Part shown: positions 20,010-32,021 of the stretch, one piece after another
How the letters are laid out: each line of letters starts with the position of its first letter
Position numbering within the stretch: position 1 is the stretch's first letter
Source of the DNA: Acanthochlamys bracteata
Lineage: Eukaryota; Streptophyta; Magnoliopsida; Pandanales; Velloziaceae
Direction of reading: 5' to 3'
Length of the DNA: 64,000 bases
Assembly: GCA_019914995.1 (NCBI GenBank)
Contig: CM034127.1
Location: 6,448,001 to 6,512,000 of the forward strand
Program-made: the position numbers and the translations under genes
The notes under the pieces: model-generated
Database searches by the model: none
Told to the model about the DNA's origin: nothing
The model's input: only the letters and a program-made list of their open reading frames with translations

Positions 20010-22879
20010 AATAAAGTTCTAAGAATTTGTATGTTCATTCAACTTTATTTATCTATTATTATTAGTGCTATTAAATACTTGAAGATATGTTGGTTGATTT
20101 GTTATAACTTTGAACTTGGTCTTGGTGTTATTGTATTTGGTTGATGAATTATTAGAATTAAAAGAACACAGTTTTGTCATGTGTTGTGTATGGTGCTGGC
20201 TTCACTAGTACTACAATATGGATATTTTGACCAAAAAAATAGAGACAAAATTTTGCGATACATGCAAAAGGTTAAGTACGTACCAATTAGAGGAGATGTT
20301 AATTGTTAGGATTGATAGTAGGAAATTTTGATTATTAGAGGAGTGTTTGGATCCACTTGCTTACGCAGAAAACTGAATAAAATAGCTGGACACCAAAATC
20401 CTTTGCAAATGTGGACAAACTACAGTTCCGAATCAAACAACACAAACTTTAGGTAGGATCAGCACAAACAGTACAAGGTCGGTTTTGAATTGAGTAAACA
20501 ACTTGCTTTCCTAATGCTCAAACCATGGTTCTGTGAATTTGTGCTGGCATCGAAATGCAACTGATGTGGACACATAATTGATTTAACTGAAAATATTATT
20601 AATCTAAAATGAAATGATATAAAATATTAGCCGACTAAGGATAACTCAATTTGTGTTTTACTAATCGTCTTATCGAACAATGATAAGTTCATGATAATTT
20701 TATAGTGCATTATGATTAGTTGTGTACGAGAGAGCGGTGGATGGGCGATGACTCTTGTTGGATGCAATTATAAACTGACTCATACAAGGGGGTCTACATC
20801 TAAGTTTCTTTGTTTATCTATTAATGCTATAAAGTTGTGTCATCTCTACTTCAAAAAATTCAGACAACATAATTAATTTAATCGTAGCCGAAAATAATAA
20901 CATCAGTATGATAATTAATTAATTAACGCGACACCAAATTTTATTTAATAAGACTTTTTCAAAGGATGACGTTAGTGATTAAGGATGGAACTGAATGGAA
21001 TTCATATACGCAAAGACAATAAATTACATAAATTCAAAGATTATTTCATGGACAGTGAGCTTAGTTCAAACGTCACATGTAAATATATAATGGCGTCGTA
21101 TTCCGACCAAAAGAAAACCAACACGATACGCCTTTCTAGTTATAGCAACAGATTATTGCTTTTGAACAACTCGTTAATTAATGGCTGATGAATTCCCGAT
21201 AAGATGGTAATTATGATAACTCACTTGTTCTGAGAGCAATAAAAAATATTCACGGATGTATTTCGACCATTAAGAATTAAAGATGTATTAATTATGGGTT
21301 TTGAATTTGTGGTCGTTAATCGTACGAGGTACAATAGCATTGTCATGTAGGATACTGATGATTTTGACAAAGATGATAGCAACATTTTAAGAGCAATTGT
21401 GTTCTGTGTTTTCTGTAGTGTATCTGTTGCCAACGCCGAAAGCAATTTATAGATCGATCAGAAAGATTCTTCTATTTGGTTGTTATTCGCGATGCTGATC
21501 TGGAGATAATAAAGTCACACCTCAGATCTGTTAAACCTCTCTTTCTTCTTAATTAGGTGGATTATGATAATCTGCATATTCTTGAAACGACATATCCTAA
21601 TGCTTCAACGCATATTCTTCCTGAGAAATCCATAACTGAGACACCAGGAACAGTTTTGAAGGATATGTTCAGAATAAATATAATGCCAACATTGAGAGAT
21701 TCTTCAAGAATATCTAACACTTTTGGAAACCTCTTTTCCTCAAGAATATATAGAATTTGTATTAGTTTTAGGCATAATAATATCCCACATGCAAAATGAT
21801 ATCCTGTTTCTGGTCCGATCACCAGAAATCATTGGAAACATCCAAAAGAAGCACAGTAGCATATACATTGCAGATAAGATTGGAATAATTACTTCATTGC
21901 TGCAACTGTTACTTTTGGTTCCATATATAACAAAATCATGAATTTCTCAGAGTAAAGCAAAAAAAATCATTATAGGTGCTATGCTGATTATACTGGATTA
22001 ACAGTGATGCATATATCAAAGAGAATATCCAACAGTGACAGTAGTATATCAAGGATAAGTTAAGGATTCACCATTACAGTTGTTGTCAATCCTGTTCTAT
22101 TTCGTTTACCTTTTTTGAACATCTTTACAAGAGTACATTATTAGAAGATCATAATTCTGTTGAGCACATAAAATGATTTACCTTTTCCTTTTGAAGAAAA
22201 AGTTAAAAGTTGACAATTTCATCAGAAAAAATAATTCTAACAGTGTGGGAACATGAGTGAGATAATACTACTTTGATTTGATTGAAAATTTATCTTTTTT
22301 GTTTCCTTTTTTCTCTTCTCTGATTATATGGAATCATGGCACTCTTTTATTCCACGTGGATTCTCATTTGCCACAAAATGCATGCCACGAAATTATATTA
22401 CTATTAAAGTTAAGCCCTAGTTTGTGTTTCTAATTAATCTTACGCAATATGAACATATCTTTATTTTTTAAGCAATGTAACATTATATATTGAAAAGCTG
22501 CGACAGTGACATGAGCATGTATATGCACCATGATTTTAACTATAATGGTCTAAATTATAATTGACGTGACGTTTTTTTATCGATAGTAATCTAACCCTAA
22601 ACGCTATAATTCAAACTAGTCAATTATATCATCATATCACTTACTTTTTTGGCTATCCTAAACATGACATATATATGTAAAGCATCCATGATCTATCCTC
22701 TTGTTCAAGAGTTAAGTTTTAGGTGATCAATCATAGTAGGCATCATTATTGGCTCATGCAGCAGAAACCAGAAGATTAGCTTGGAATGGAAGTACTTCAC
22801 TAATTTTGCCCATTTAAAACAAATAAAAAAAAATATAACTACAGTAGTAGGCCTATCGGAACTTCAAAGGAACAATATA
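20010..22879. other. Gene-free spacer between ABCC5 and WDR70 genes
   Basis: No gene could be supported. A stretch at about 21560-21940 is open on both strands for 70-86 codons and less AT-rich than its surroundings, but neither translation resembles a family I know. Confidence 0.4.
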
Positions 22880-23139
22880 GGGGGTGTTTGGCTTTGCTTT
22901 CCCCCAACCCAACTTTTCAATTCTCCATTTCACGTTTTTCAATACATATTTTATAAATATATAAAAAATTTATTTAAAAATTTAGAAAGTATAGAAAAAT
23001 TCTACGGAGTGAGATCTTTTTATTGCATATTTTTATTATTTTTTTAGAAGTAAAAAAAATAAAACTCGTTTTTCAAAAAAGACAAAAATATCCTTCATTT
23101 AACAAAAGTTCCATTTCATAAGCAATCCCAAACGCCCCC
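22880..23139 (-). mobile_element. TA-rich MITE with clear terminal inverted repeats, copy 3
   Basis: A 260-base element with termini GGGGGTGTTTGG and CCAAACGCCCCC (11 of 12 complementary), flanked by ATA on both sides as a possible 3-base duplication. The interior is the AT-rich family core in reverse orientation. It lies about 400 bases upstream of the WDR70 start and carries no ORF of interest. Confidence 0.7.
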
Positions 23140-23543
23140 ATAGATCTACCAAGAGCCAATCCATGACTGTTATAAGCCAGCCCCGCCCATTAATATGAGG
23201 TCAATACAAATAGCATATCTACTAACACATCAAGTTCATTTTTATAAAACTCAATTTCAAATTAAAATAAATATAAATTTAAATAGATTTTTTCTTTTAA
23301 AAATTATTTCCAAAAAAGTTTTATTTAAAACTTTTTTAATATAAAATAAATATAAAATTATATTTATTAAATATATTTAATTTTAAATTTAGTTTTTATA
23401 AACTTAGTTTTTAAAAAATGAATTTTACACAAAATAAACACGCTGGAAAGATGGCTCAAGTGCGAGCGCTCACTTGTTCGGTCTCGATCGAAATTCTGAA
23501 ACAAAAAAAAACAAAACCTACTCGTGATTCTCCTTTCCCGGCC
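23140..23543 (+). promoter_or_regulatory. WDR70 gene upstream region
   Basis: AT-rich to about 23415, then GC-richer sequence leading to the start codon at 23544. Upstream in-frame ATGs at 23418 and 23451 exist, but the peptide between them and 23544 does not resemble the family N-terminus, so this part is taken as 5' UTR and promoter. Confidence 0.45.
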
Positions 23544-26500
23544 ATGGCCACCGCCGGCAACGATGAAGAAGAAGAAGCTATGCGAGCCATGTTCCCCATG
23601 TCTTTCGGTAAACCCTCCCGTTCTAACACTACCTCCTCCGCTACCCTCCACGCGTCCACCCTCCGTTCGGAAGCAACGATCGTGATGGGTCCACCGAAGC
23701 CTCCGTCGAGTTGGGGCCGCAAACATGTTGACGTAGAAGTTGATGATGGAGTTATGGTGAGGCCTCCAAGGCCACCGCCTGCCGGTGTTGTAGAAGATGA
23801 TGTTGATCTAGTTATGGTGGGACCGCCGAGGCCGCCGCTTAGCGGGACCCACGAAAACGTCGACTATAATGAAGATGAGGGAGCCGTGGTTGGGCCGCCA
23901 AGGCCGCCAACGAATGCGGTCAGGGAAGATAGTGGTGAGGAAGATGGTGGAGCTATTATTGGGCCACCAAAGCCACTGCCACCAAAGGATAGTGATGAAG
24001 AAGATGAGGATGAAGAGGATGATGATGATGAGCCGGAGGAGTTCCGTAAGATACCCATGAGTAACGAGATTGTGCTGAGAGGGCACACAAAGGTATTTGA
24101 TGTTTGTGCTCTGATTGATTGAAGAGTCGGTGCTTCTACTTGTTTGTTTATTATGTAGATTTTGAACTATGTGAGTGCATAGCTAGCTGGTAAATGAAAT
24201 TGTGGTTAGTAGTGATTGAAGTGAGGCAAGATTGGATGAACTTGCTTTGCTGCTTTACTGAGATGGCTTATTGCAGTTATAAAAGTTTCCATCAAAAAGA
24301 TACTAGCTTGACTAAACAAATAAGTTGTGACATAGCTTCGTAAATGATGGAAGATTTGCAAGATTCATAGTAACTTGACAAGTATATGTATAATTTTTGC
24401 CTGATTTGTTTTAGGTACATGTGCATATGTAGTGCTTTGTATTTTGAAACTGCCTCAATAAAATGCCTATTCTAACACTTATATATGGTTGAGAATGTGA
24501 GGTCATGGCATTCTAATGCATATGTGCTTACTGAACTCTTCTATATTAGCATTTAAAAGCGATGTAGTTGGTAATAACTTTTGCCTTCAATGTGTGAGAT
24601 GGATTCTTGCTTATAAGATTTATGCTTTCTAAGCATTACTTGCGTTTGAACTGCTTACACATTGATAATGTATCTTTAAGGCAATTCATATATGATTATA
24701 CTAGATATATTCAATAAGTAAATGTTGTTTTTCTAGAGAAATCTGAGTATGCATTACAAAGGCGGTGTTTAAGTTACAAATATAGGCTATCAGCAATTTT
24801 GTACAAGGATTACATACTAAGCCTATCATAGGTGGTGAATACAGTGCCTATTTCATCTGAACTTCAGTATTTGATGGCTTGTGTTGTCCTGTATCAAGTT
24901 ATTTTGTGCATTAATTGTCGCGTGTTGTTATAAATTCCTTGTAGGTTGTCTCAGCTCTTGCAGTTGACCATTCCGGATCAAGAGTACTTTCTGGTAGTTA
25001 TGACTACACAGTACGTATGTATGATTTTCAAGGGATGAGCTCCAAGTTGCAATCGTTTAGGCAACTTGAACCTTTTGAAGGACACCAAGTTCGCAGTTTA
25101 AGCTGGAGTCCTACAGCTGACAAATTTTTGTGTGTCACAGGTTCAGCACAAGCGAAGGTTGTTTATTCTCTTTGTTATTCATTTTTATATGTGTAAACTT
25201 TTTAGAAAAAAAAATAATGTTTTTTGGCCTTTCCAAATTTCATTATATTACACCATTGCTGACAATTAAATTGTGACCATTTCAGATTTATGACAGAGAT
25301 GGGCTTACTTTAGGTGAGTTCATAAAGGGGGACATGTATATCCGTGACTTGAAGAATACCAAAGGCCATATATCTGGGTTGACGGGTGGAGAATGGAACC
25401 CCAGATCAAAAGAGACCATCTTGACATCTTCAGAGGATGGATCATTGCGGATATGGGATGTTAATGAATTCAAAACTCAAAAACAGGTTTGTAAGTCACT
25501 GTTGTTTTTGGGGAATATAAATGGTTGTCTCTGGTTAATAGATGCTTCAACAAATTCACGCCTTCTATTCACGATGAATGTTGCATAGAAGACTGCTGAT
25601 TTTCACAGAAATGCTTATGTTTCACTTGAAGAAGCTTTTATATTAATAAATGGCATAGATGGCTATGCACCAAGAACTCATTGAAAATTCTGTGCACACT
25701 TCATAGAGTAATGATGGCTCCTTATATAACTTCAAATATGTTATCTGGATAGGTTGTGAAACCCAAGCTTGCAAGGCCTGGAAGAGTGCCGGTTACAGCA
25801 TGTGCATGGGACCGTGAAGGCAAACGCATTGTTGGTGGTGTTGGAGATGGATCCATACAGGTAACTTACATTTGGTAACTTCCTCAGCGTTTAATTTGGT
25901 TTAGCTTGTGGTAGAGTGCTTGTAAAACCTGTAGTTTTGTTGCCACTTCAATTTGCATTTATATTGTGAACGTTTGCAATAATATACTTGTTGATATTGT
26001 TGCACTACATCCTTTGCAGATATGGAGCATCAAGCCTGGATGGGGAAGCAGGCCTGATGTACATGTCGAGAAAGCTCATGCTGATGATATCACAGGGCTA
26101 AAATTCTCTACAGATGGTCTGATACTTCTTTCAAGAAGTGCTGATAACACAATGAAGGTAGTACAGGATTCGTCTAGTCTGTTGTGCTCCACATACAGCT
26201 AATACAAACAATAACTTATGGGTTGTTATGGAATTCGTAGATCTGGGATTTGAGGCAGATGAATAGTCCCATCAAGGTTTTTGAAGATTTACCAAATCAT
26301 TATGCTCAGACAAATGCTGCATTTAGTCCTGATGAGCAGCTGATTTTTACTGGAACGTCTGTAGAAAAGAGAGGCACAAGTGGAGGCCTACTTTGCTTCT
26401 TCGATCGAAGGAAACTTGAGCTTCTGTCTAGGGTAGGAATGTCTGAAAAACACAGCGTTGTGTGCTGTTTATGGCACCCAAGACTCAATCAGGTCTGTTT

Positions 26501-27178
26501 TATTCATTAATTACCTAATTTTAGGGAGAGTTGGCTGTTAGTGAGTTGTAGTGTAACATCAATGGTGAAAGCTTTTTCTGTTGTTGAAGGTCTTTGCAAC
26601 TGTCGGAGACAAGAAGGAGGGTGGAACTCATATCCTATATGATCCATCTGTTAGTCAGAGAGGAGCACTTGTATGTGTCTCAAGAGCACCAAGAAAGAAG
26701 TCTGTTGATGACTATGAAGTGCAGCCGGTCATCCATAACCCTCATGCTCTGCCCTTGTTCAGAGACCAACCTAGCCGTAAAAGACAGAGAGAAAAGATAC
26801 TAAAAGATCCCATGAAGTCACACAAGCCAGAGGTACCAGTCACCGGTCCTGGTCATGGAGGACGTGTTGGTACCACTAAAGGAAGTTTGTTGACACAGTA
26901 TCTTCTGAAGGTAATTTTAGTTTACGCAAGCAAAGAATTCAACCTTTTTATTCTACACCATTAAGAATATGACGGGCATCTGAATACGAACTTTAACCAC
27001 ATATTTGCAGCAAGGTGGTTTGATAAAGGAAACTTGGATGGAAGAGGATCCTAGAGAAGCAATATTGAAGTACGCTGATGCCGCAGCAAAAGACCCTAAA
27101 TTCATTGCACCCGCATATGCAGAGACACAACCTGAACCTGTTTTTCAAGAATCTGATTCCGAGGAAGAAGAAAAATGA
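23544..27178 (+). CDS. WDR70: WD40-repeat protein, WDR70 / gastrulation-defective-1 homologue
   Basis: A complete gene for a 649-residue protein of the WDR70 family, nuclear WD40 proteins implicated in animals and yeast in histone H2B ubiquitination and DNA-damage response. Exons: 23544-24092, 24945-25157, 25286-25486, 25753-25860, 26020-26157, 26241-26492, 26590-26910 and 27011-27178 (TGA). Every intron is GT-AG and phase 0. Residues 1-183 form an acidic low-complexity region with five GPP[KR]P-type motifs and a long Asp/Glu run, ending IPMSNEIVLRGHTK. WD repeats follow (VSGSYDYTVRMYDF-like, SSEDGSLRIWDV, GVGDGSIQIWS, and a final one with IWDLRQM). The conserved C-terminal tail holds PRKKSVDDY, HNPHALPLFRD and GPGHGGRVGTT and ends in ESDSEEEEK. 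ATG 23544 is chosen because MATAGNDEEEE fits the family start; 23418 and 23451 are in frame but unlikely. Confidence 0.93.
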
Positions 27179-28440
27179 ACAAGTATTTCTCATTTGTTTC
27201 ATCATTAAATTGTTTGTCTCACTCTATGATCTTACTCTTTTTTATTCTGGATTACTGCCTTTAATTTAGTTTTGCATATAAATGTATGATCTCAATTTTA
27301 GGTCTTGCTCATGAACTATTTGTTTTTGACATTTGGGTTATTTTTTCTGTCTTTGCTTGTGCATGCAGATAGCTGCCATTCATATATAATCAGGAGCATG
27401 AAGTTCCATTTTCCACTTGCATTATTACACCTTCATGTTTTCATGTTCTATCCTCTCACTAAAGTTGTTGATCCCTCGTGCACATGCAAAGCTTACATAC
27501 TTTTATTTTTAGAATTTTGGTGCGCTAACATCCAGACCACTGCACATGTGGTTCGAGTATGACATGTATTGTAGTATTATCTTTTTTCGATCCTTTGAAG
27601 TGTGAGTATCTAGTTGGTGTTCTCTTAAATGCATTCTCTCAATTTATGGAATTGCTATAGTGCTGCACTATGAAGTGCTAGTCATCTGGCATATGATCTT
27701 GCAGGTGCCTTGCATCTGACATAGCTAAAATGATCATTAAATATGACTTTTAACCAAGTTTATATTCTAAACTTGGTAAACAAGCATTAAACAAGCCATA
27801 GGTAATCTAATAGTAACTTGTTCTTGATAGTATTAGATTATATGTTTCATCTTGTTTTGGTATCTAGAGTTCCCTTCCTCAAATATTAGAGGCAAACTTG
27901 CTACATACTTTTCCTTTGTTGCTTATGTCTGTCTTTTGGAGTGGTGATGCTCTTGGTTAGCTAGAAGTACAAATGATTTTTACTTGTTATTACAGACTTG
28001 AAAATGTTCTTTCTACCTTCATATTTGGACAAAAAAGTTGGCGGGTGTCTCCAAATGACAAACAACAGAGCTGGACGCCAAAGAGTGATGAAATGACCTT
28101 GCCTCGGTGTATACTGTTTAAGTTAGTTTACTGTGAACAACAAATGTACATATACTTAGCTTCTTGTAACCTATCACTGTTCATGGTGTAAATTAGAGCA
28201 CCGTTTTGCTAGAAAAATATGTAGTTTGTAATAGTAGTTGATCTCTGCAATATATTTAGCATGATCAAGCTGCCTGGCAAAACAACTTATAGGTCAGCAT
28301 CCAATTGTGTGCAAAACATGCACAAGTCATTGTGAATAGAAACGTTAGCCGTGGAAGAAAGCTATGTTGGGTACCGTAGGTCGGAATTTGGTCAGCCAAT
28401 ATCAGGGGATCTTTCTAAAAGTGTTTATAAAATAGAGATT
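27179..28440. other. WDR70 3' UTR and spacer
   Basis: Moderately AT-rich sequence, probably 3' UTR for the first few hundred bases. Short ORFs here have no recognisable family. Confidence 0.4.
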
Positions 28441-28446
28441 TTGTAA

Positions 28447-28675
28447 GAGCCGTTTGAAAATATTTATAAAATAAAGGTTTTTTAATACAGACAGTATTTT
28501 TATTTTATTTTAAAAAATAATAATAAATTATAGTAATATTTTATAATAGAGAATTTTTTTATATTTTTTAAATTTAAATAAATTTTATAGAATATTGTAT
28601 AAAATTTTTTGAAAACGTGAAGTATTTTTTAAGAATAAAAAGCAAGAGAAAAGTTCTTCCAAATAGCTCCATAAT
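28447..28675 (+). repeat. TA-rich MITE-like element, copy 4
   Basis: It begins GAGCCGTTTGAAAA and ends TTCCAAATAGCTCC, an imperfect inverted pair. The interior has the family order (TATTTTTATTTT, AAAAAATAATAATAA, TTTTATAATAGAGAATTTTT, AAATAAATTTT, TATAAAATTTTTTGAAAAC). Confidence 0.5.
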
Positions 28676-28959
28676 AGTAATAGTTCAATGGAATGTAGAA
28701 ACCATATTAGCTTTTTGGTTGATATTATTTTTTAACGTATAAAGAAATTTTAACCTAATTTTTTAAATCAAGTTTCTTTTTAAATTGATTTTTACTTAAA
28801 CTGAGCAACTACTGTTAGGGTATTTAATTTTATTTTTTTTCTTCGTCTTCGTTTCTTTTTTTTATTTCAATATCTGTTAGTTTTGTAATACCTCTTATGA
28901 GAGTTTATGTACAAGATTTAGTATAGAAAAATATAGCAGTTGTCTGTTTAGACACCATG

Positions 28960-29215
28960 GAGCGTTTAGAAGTATTTTTAAAATAAATTTTTTCTTAAAA
29001 AAAAAGTATTTTTATTTTTTAAAATACGAGCTTTATTTTTTTAATCTAAAAAAATAATTAAAATAACAATAAAAAAATTTTGCTACTAGAATTTTCTGTA
29101 TTTTTTAAATTTTTAAATAAATTTTTTAGATATTTATAAAAAGTGTATTGAATACGTGAATTGGAAATTAAAAAATCTACAAAAGAGATTTAAGAAAAAT
29201 AAGCAGAAAAGTACA
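28960..29215 (+). repeat. TA-rich MITE-like element, copy 5
   Basis: It begins near GGAGCGTTTAGAAG and runs through the same core (AAGTATTTTTATTTTTT, TTTTGCTACTAGAATTTTCTG, AAATTTTTAAATAAATTTTTTAG, ATATTTATAAAAAGTGTATTGAA). The right terminus is unclear. Confidence 0.45.
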
Positions 29216-31039
29216 TATTCATTTTTAATCATTTTTTGTTGTCTTAATTCTTTAGAAACTTATTCGGTACTTTCCAATTGAAATATGTTACTAAATATTT
29301 ACAGAATTTCAAATCTAATTCTCATCATTGAATATTATAAATAATAAGTTAAAAATATACGGATAAAATTTCAAATTAATGGATCACTAATTCATTTCCA
29401 TTTGAACTTTTGATCAAAATAAAAAAAAGAAAAAAAACAACCGTAGAGCAATGGTCACTATTGAAAACAAAGTTAAAAAATGATCCATATTCAAACAAAA
29501 GTTTAATTGGACCATTCTCAGATATATGTTCATATGTTGTTTGACCATTCTTCAACCATATTCGAATAATGATTATTATTCAACTTGTTTTCAAACAATC
29601 ATCATTGCTTGATACTTTCTAATTGAATATTTTAAAGGAGGTTAGAGAGCTCCAAATTTAATATACATTATTTGATATAAATAATTATGAGTTAGAAATA
29701 CGTAAATAAAAATTCAATTCAATCAAATTATAAATAGATTTTTATCAGACTTTTTAATTAAGACGACAATAAAATAATAGACCTCTTGATCAAGATGACA
29801 TCAAGAGAATAACACGATCGAATAATGATTCTTATTAAAAGAACAAATCGAAAAGCAATACTTCTTCGAAAACATTTCGAATCAGATTCTAGTTAAGTTC
29901 GAATAGGGACCACTATTGAGATTAGATTTAGTGCTCTTAAGGTAGGCTATTTCACTGTTACAATTCACTTTTTTTTACTAAAGTTACGTGCACCAAAAAA
30001 TATAAACTCATTTTCTGCTCACTTATTTTTACAAAAAATTACAAGAATTAAATACTATTTATAGAAATTTATTTTTTTCATATCTCATGTTTTAATAACG
30101 CACTTCTACCTCAAAAGAATATACCTAAATCTTTTTTTAAAATTTTCATTCTTAAAGCATCTAATGTTGGCCTTTATTTGAAGAAAATTCGAAGAATGGT
30201 CCTTATCCAAAAAAATTGGAACCGGATTCGACTGAGTAAAATAGTCATTGGATTGTTCTCAAATAAGGATCACTGTTTGACTGTTGTTATTTCTTACTAA
30301 TTATGTTGATTAAGTCATTTCAGCATAAAACCGAAGAATACTAAATATAAGGCGTCTGTTTGCTTGATGTGGATATTGGGTGTAACTTCTTTCTGCAAGA
30401 GTGGATTTTTGAATGTTGCCCATTTCTATCTGCAACAATTAATGCGTCAAGGCAGCAATCTTTACAGAATACCTGCAAGCTTAGGGAAACGTGCGTCATA
30501 AGTTCTTGCATCTGAACTTCAATCTTGAGAAGAAAGGTGTAGTGTTCATCCCGGATGTTAGTCCTTGTTAGAAGTTGAGAGCTGTTTTACGATAGAAAAC
30601 AAAAAAATTGTTATGGTGCCGAAACTCACAGCCTGTATTGATGTTATCTGTGCCGGTGAGTTGTAGAAGGAAATTGACTTGTACAGTTCTTCCAAGGTGA
30701 GGCACAGATTTGAACCTATCCTTGTAACATTTAAAGTTGGCAAAATTTTGTTTGACTATATGAAGCTGTGGATTCATGTCTTCTTGATGAAGTAACTTTT
30801 GCATCGTTTAACTCCTACAGCTCGATACAAAATTACTAGCTCAATCTAAATGGAATGTGATGATGGCTTTTGTTTGACCGTTAGAGTGATCAGTCTTCCG
30901 ATGCAATTTCCTTGAGGAGGAAAACCATGAGAAAGGAATCTCATAGGATGGATAACTTCAATGAATTCATATCAAGTAAATATCAACAATTATTATCCTA
31001 GACGACATAGTACAATTCAACATCAACAGTTATTAACCT
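29216..31039. other. Gene-free AT-rich spacer
   Basis: No gene was recognised. Repeated short phrases such as CAAACAATGATC / TTCGAATAATGATTATT at 29560-30260 suggest old repeat sequence. Open minus-strand stretches at 30558-30804 show no known domain. Confidence 0.4.
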
Positions 31040-31210
31040 AACCATTTTGCCTCGGAAGTTGATGTTTAGACGGCCGTCATAGAACCTTCCAGTTTGATTG
31101 TGGAAGAACAGACGGCCGGAAGGGGGCCCCAATACAAGCCAAGTAGTGCAGCATGGCCTCCGGTGGCGAGTCGGAATTGCCAAAGTTGAATAACATTCAT
31201 TTACAATCAA
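31040..31210 (-). pseudogene. Decayed GDSL-esterase exon 1 copy
   Basis: Minus-strand pieces in three frames match exon 1 of the intact GDSL gene next door. LFNFGNSDS is the nucleophile block, TGGHAALLGLY lies in a second frame, and GPPSGRLFFHNQTGRF..DGRLNINF in a third. At least two small deletions have shifted the frame and no later exon was found below it. The intact neighbour (32022-33696) reads LFNFGDSHSDTGG...GPPAGRKFFHRTTGRFGDGRL in the same place, so this is most simply a dead tandem duplicate. Confidence 0.8.
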
Positions 31211-32021
31211 GAGCAGATGATTGCAACAAAAGAAGTTTGCTAACTACAACTTCAACTTGAATTAAGGTGAAGATCCAGAGGAGTTTTTTTGTTTTTTGTT
31301 CATGATTCATCATCTCTAGCTGTACTTGGCTTTCTTCTTCACTATGTAATGAAAAGTAATACTTGACCTATAATTTTCAGGTTTGTCTATAAAATTAGTT
31401 CAAGTTGTAGGACGTTAATAAGCGCACATGGAAGAGTTGCCAGTTGCAAGAGTTTTTGAAGTTTCTTGAATATATATTAGACTTGCAAGTCTTCTCAAAA
31501 AAATATGGACTTGTACATTGGGAAAAACCCATGTACATGGAAAGATCATAGTAATGAAAGTCTTCTTGGAGATTCCCGTCAACTTATATTGCAAATACTC
31601 GATATTTGTACTCCACATAATATTAACTTTGAAACAAAGTAATGCTTGTTCACAAGGTAAAAAAGAAAATTTTTGTAGGAAGAGCTTCTTTAGTCGAGCG
31701 ATTGCTTCAAACTTGTAGTTTGAGCATTTCTGTAGTATTTCTTTAGATCGTAGATAAACAAGTACTTCTTTTTATATTTAAATTAAAAAAAAAAGCCAAC
31801 AATAAGAGGGAGCAGTCAATGCTGCATTGCTTCATCCCAGATATTATTGTTGTTGAGGCCAACGGTGTAGGAGTTGTTATTACAAGATCGTTTGAACAGA
31901 TTCTTCCGACAAAAAATTCAAGCAACCCAATTCCAACTTTCTAAACACAAAACATGGAAGATGCTTTCTTTTAAAGATCTTAAAAGATCAGTTTACTCAA
32001 CAAATGGTAAAGAAAAAGATT
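31211..32021. other. Spacer downstream of the GDSL gene
   Basis: No coding feature was supported. The bases next to 32021 are probably the GDSL 3' UTR. Confidence 0.4.

Noticed and set aside
21557..21822. Overlapping ORFs on both strands of 80-86 codons
   Set aside because: No recognisable domain and no splice context; probably chance or unknown repeat.
23418..23543. Upstream in-frame start of the WDR70 gene at 23418
   Set aside because: The 42 extra residues are not acidic like the family N-terminus and lie in AT-rich leader; ATG 23544 fits better.
23456..24088. Minus-strand ORFs including a Ser-rich one
   Set aside because: Reverse of the acidic and GPP-rich WDR70 exon 1; the Ser run is antisense of the GAT/GAA repeats.
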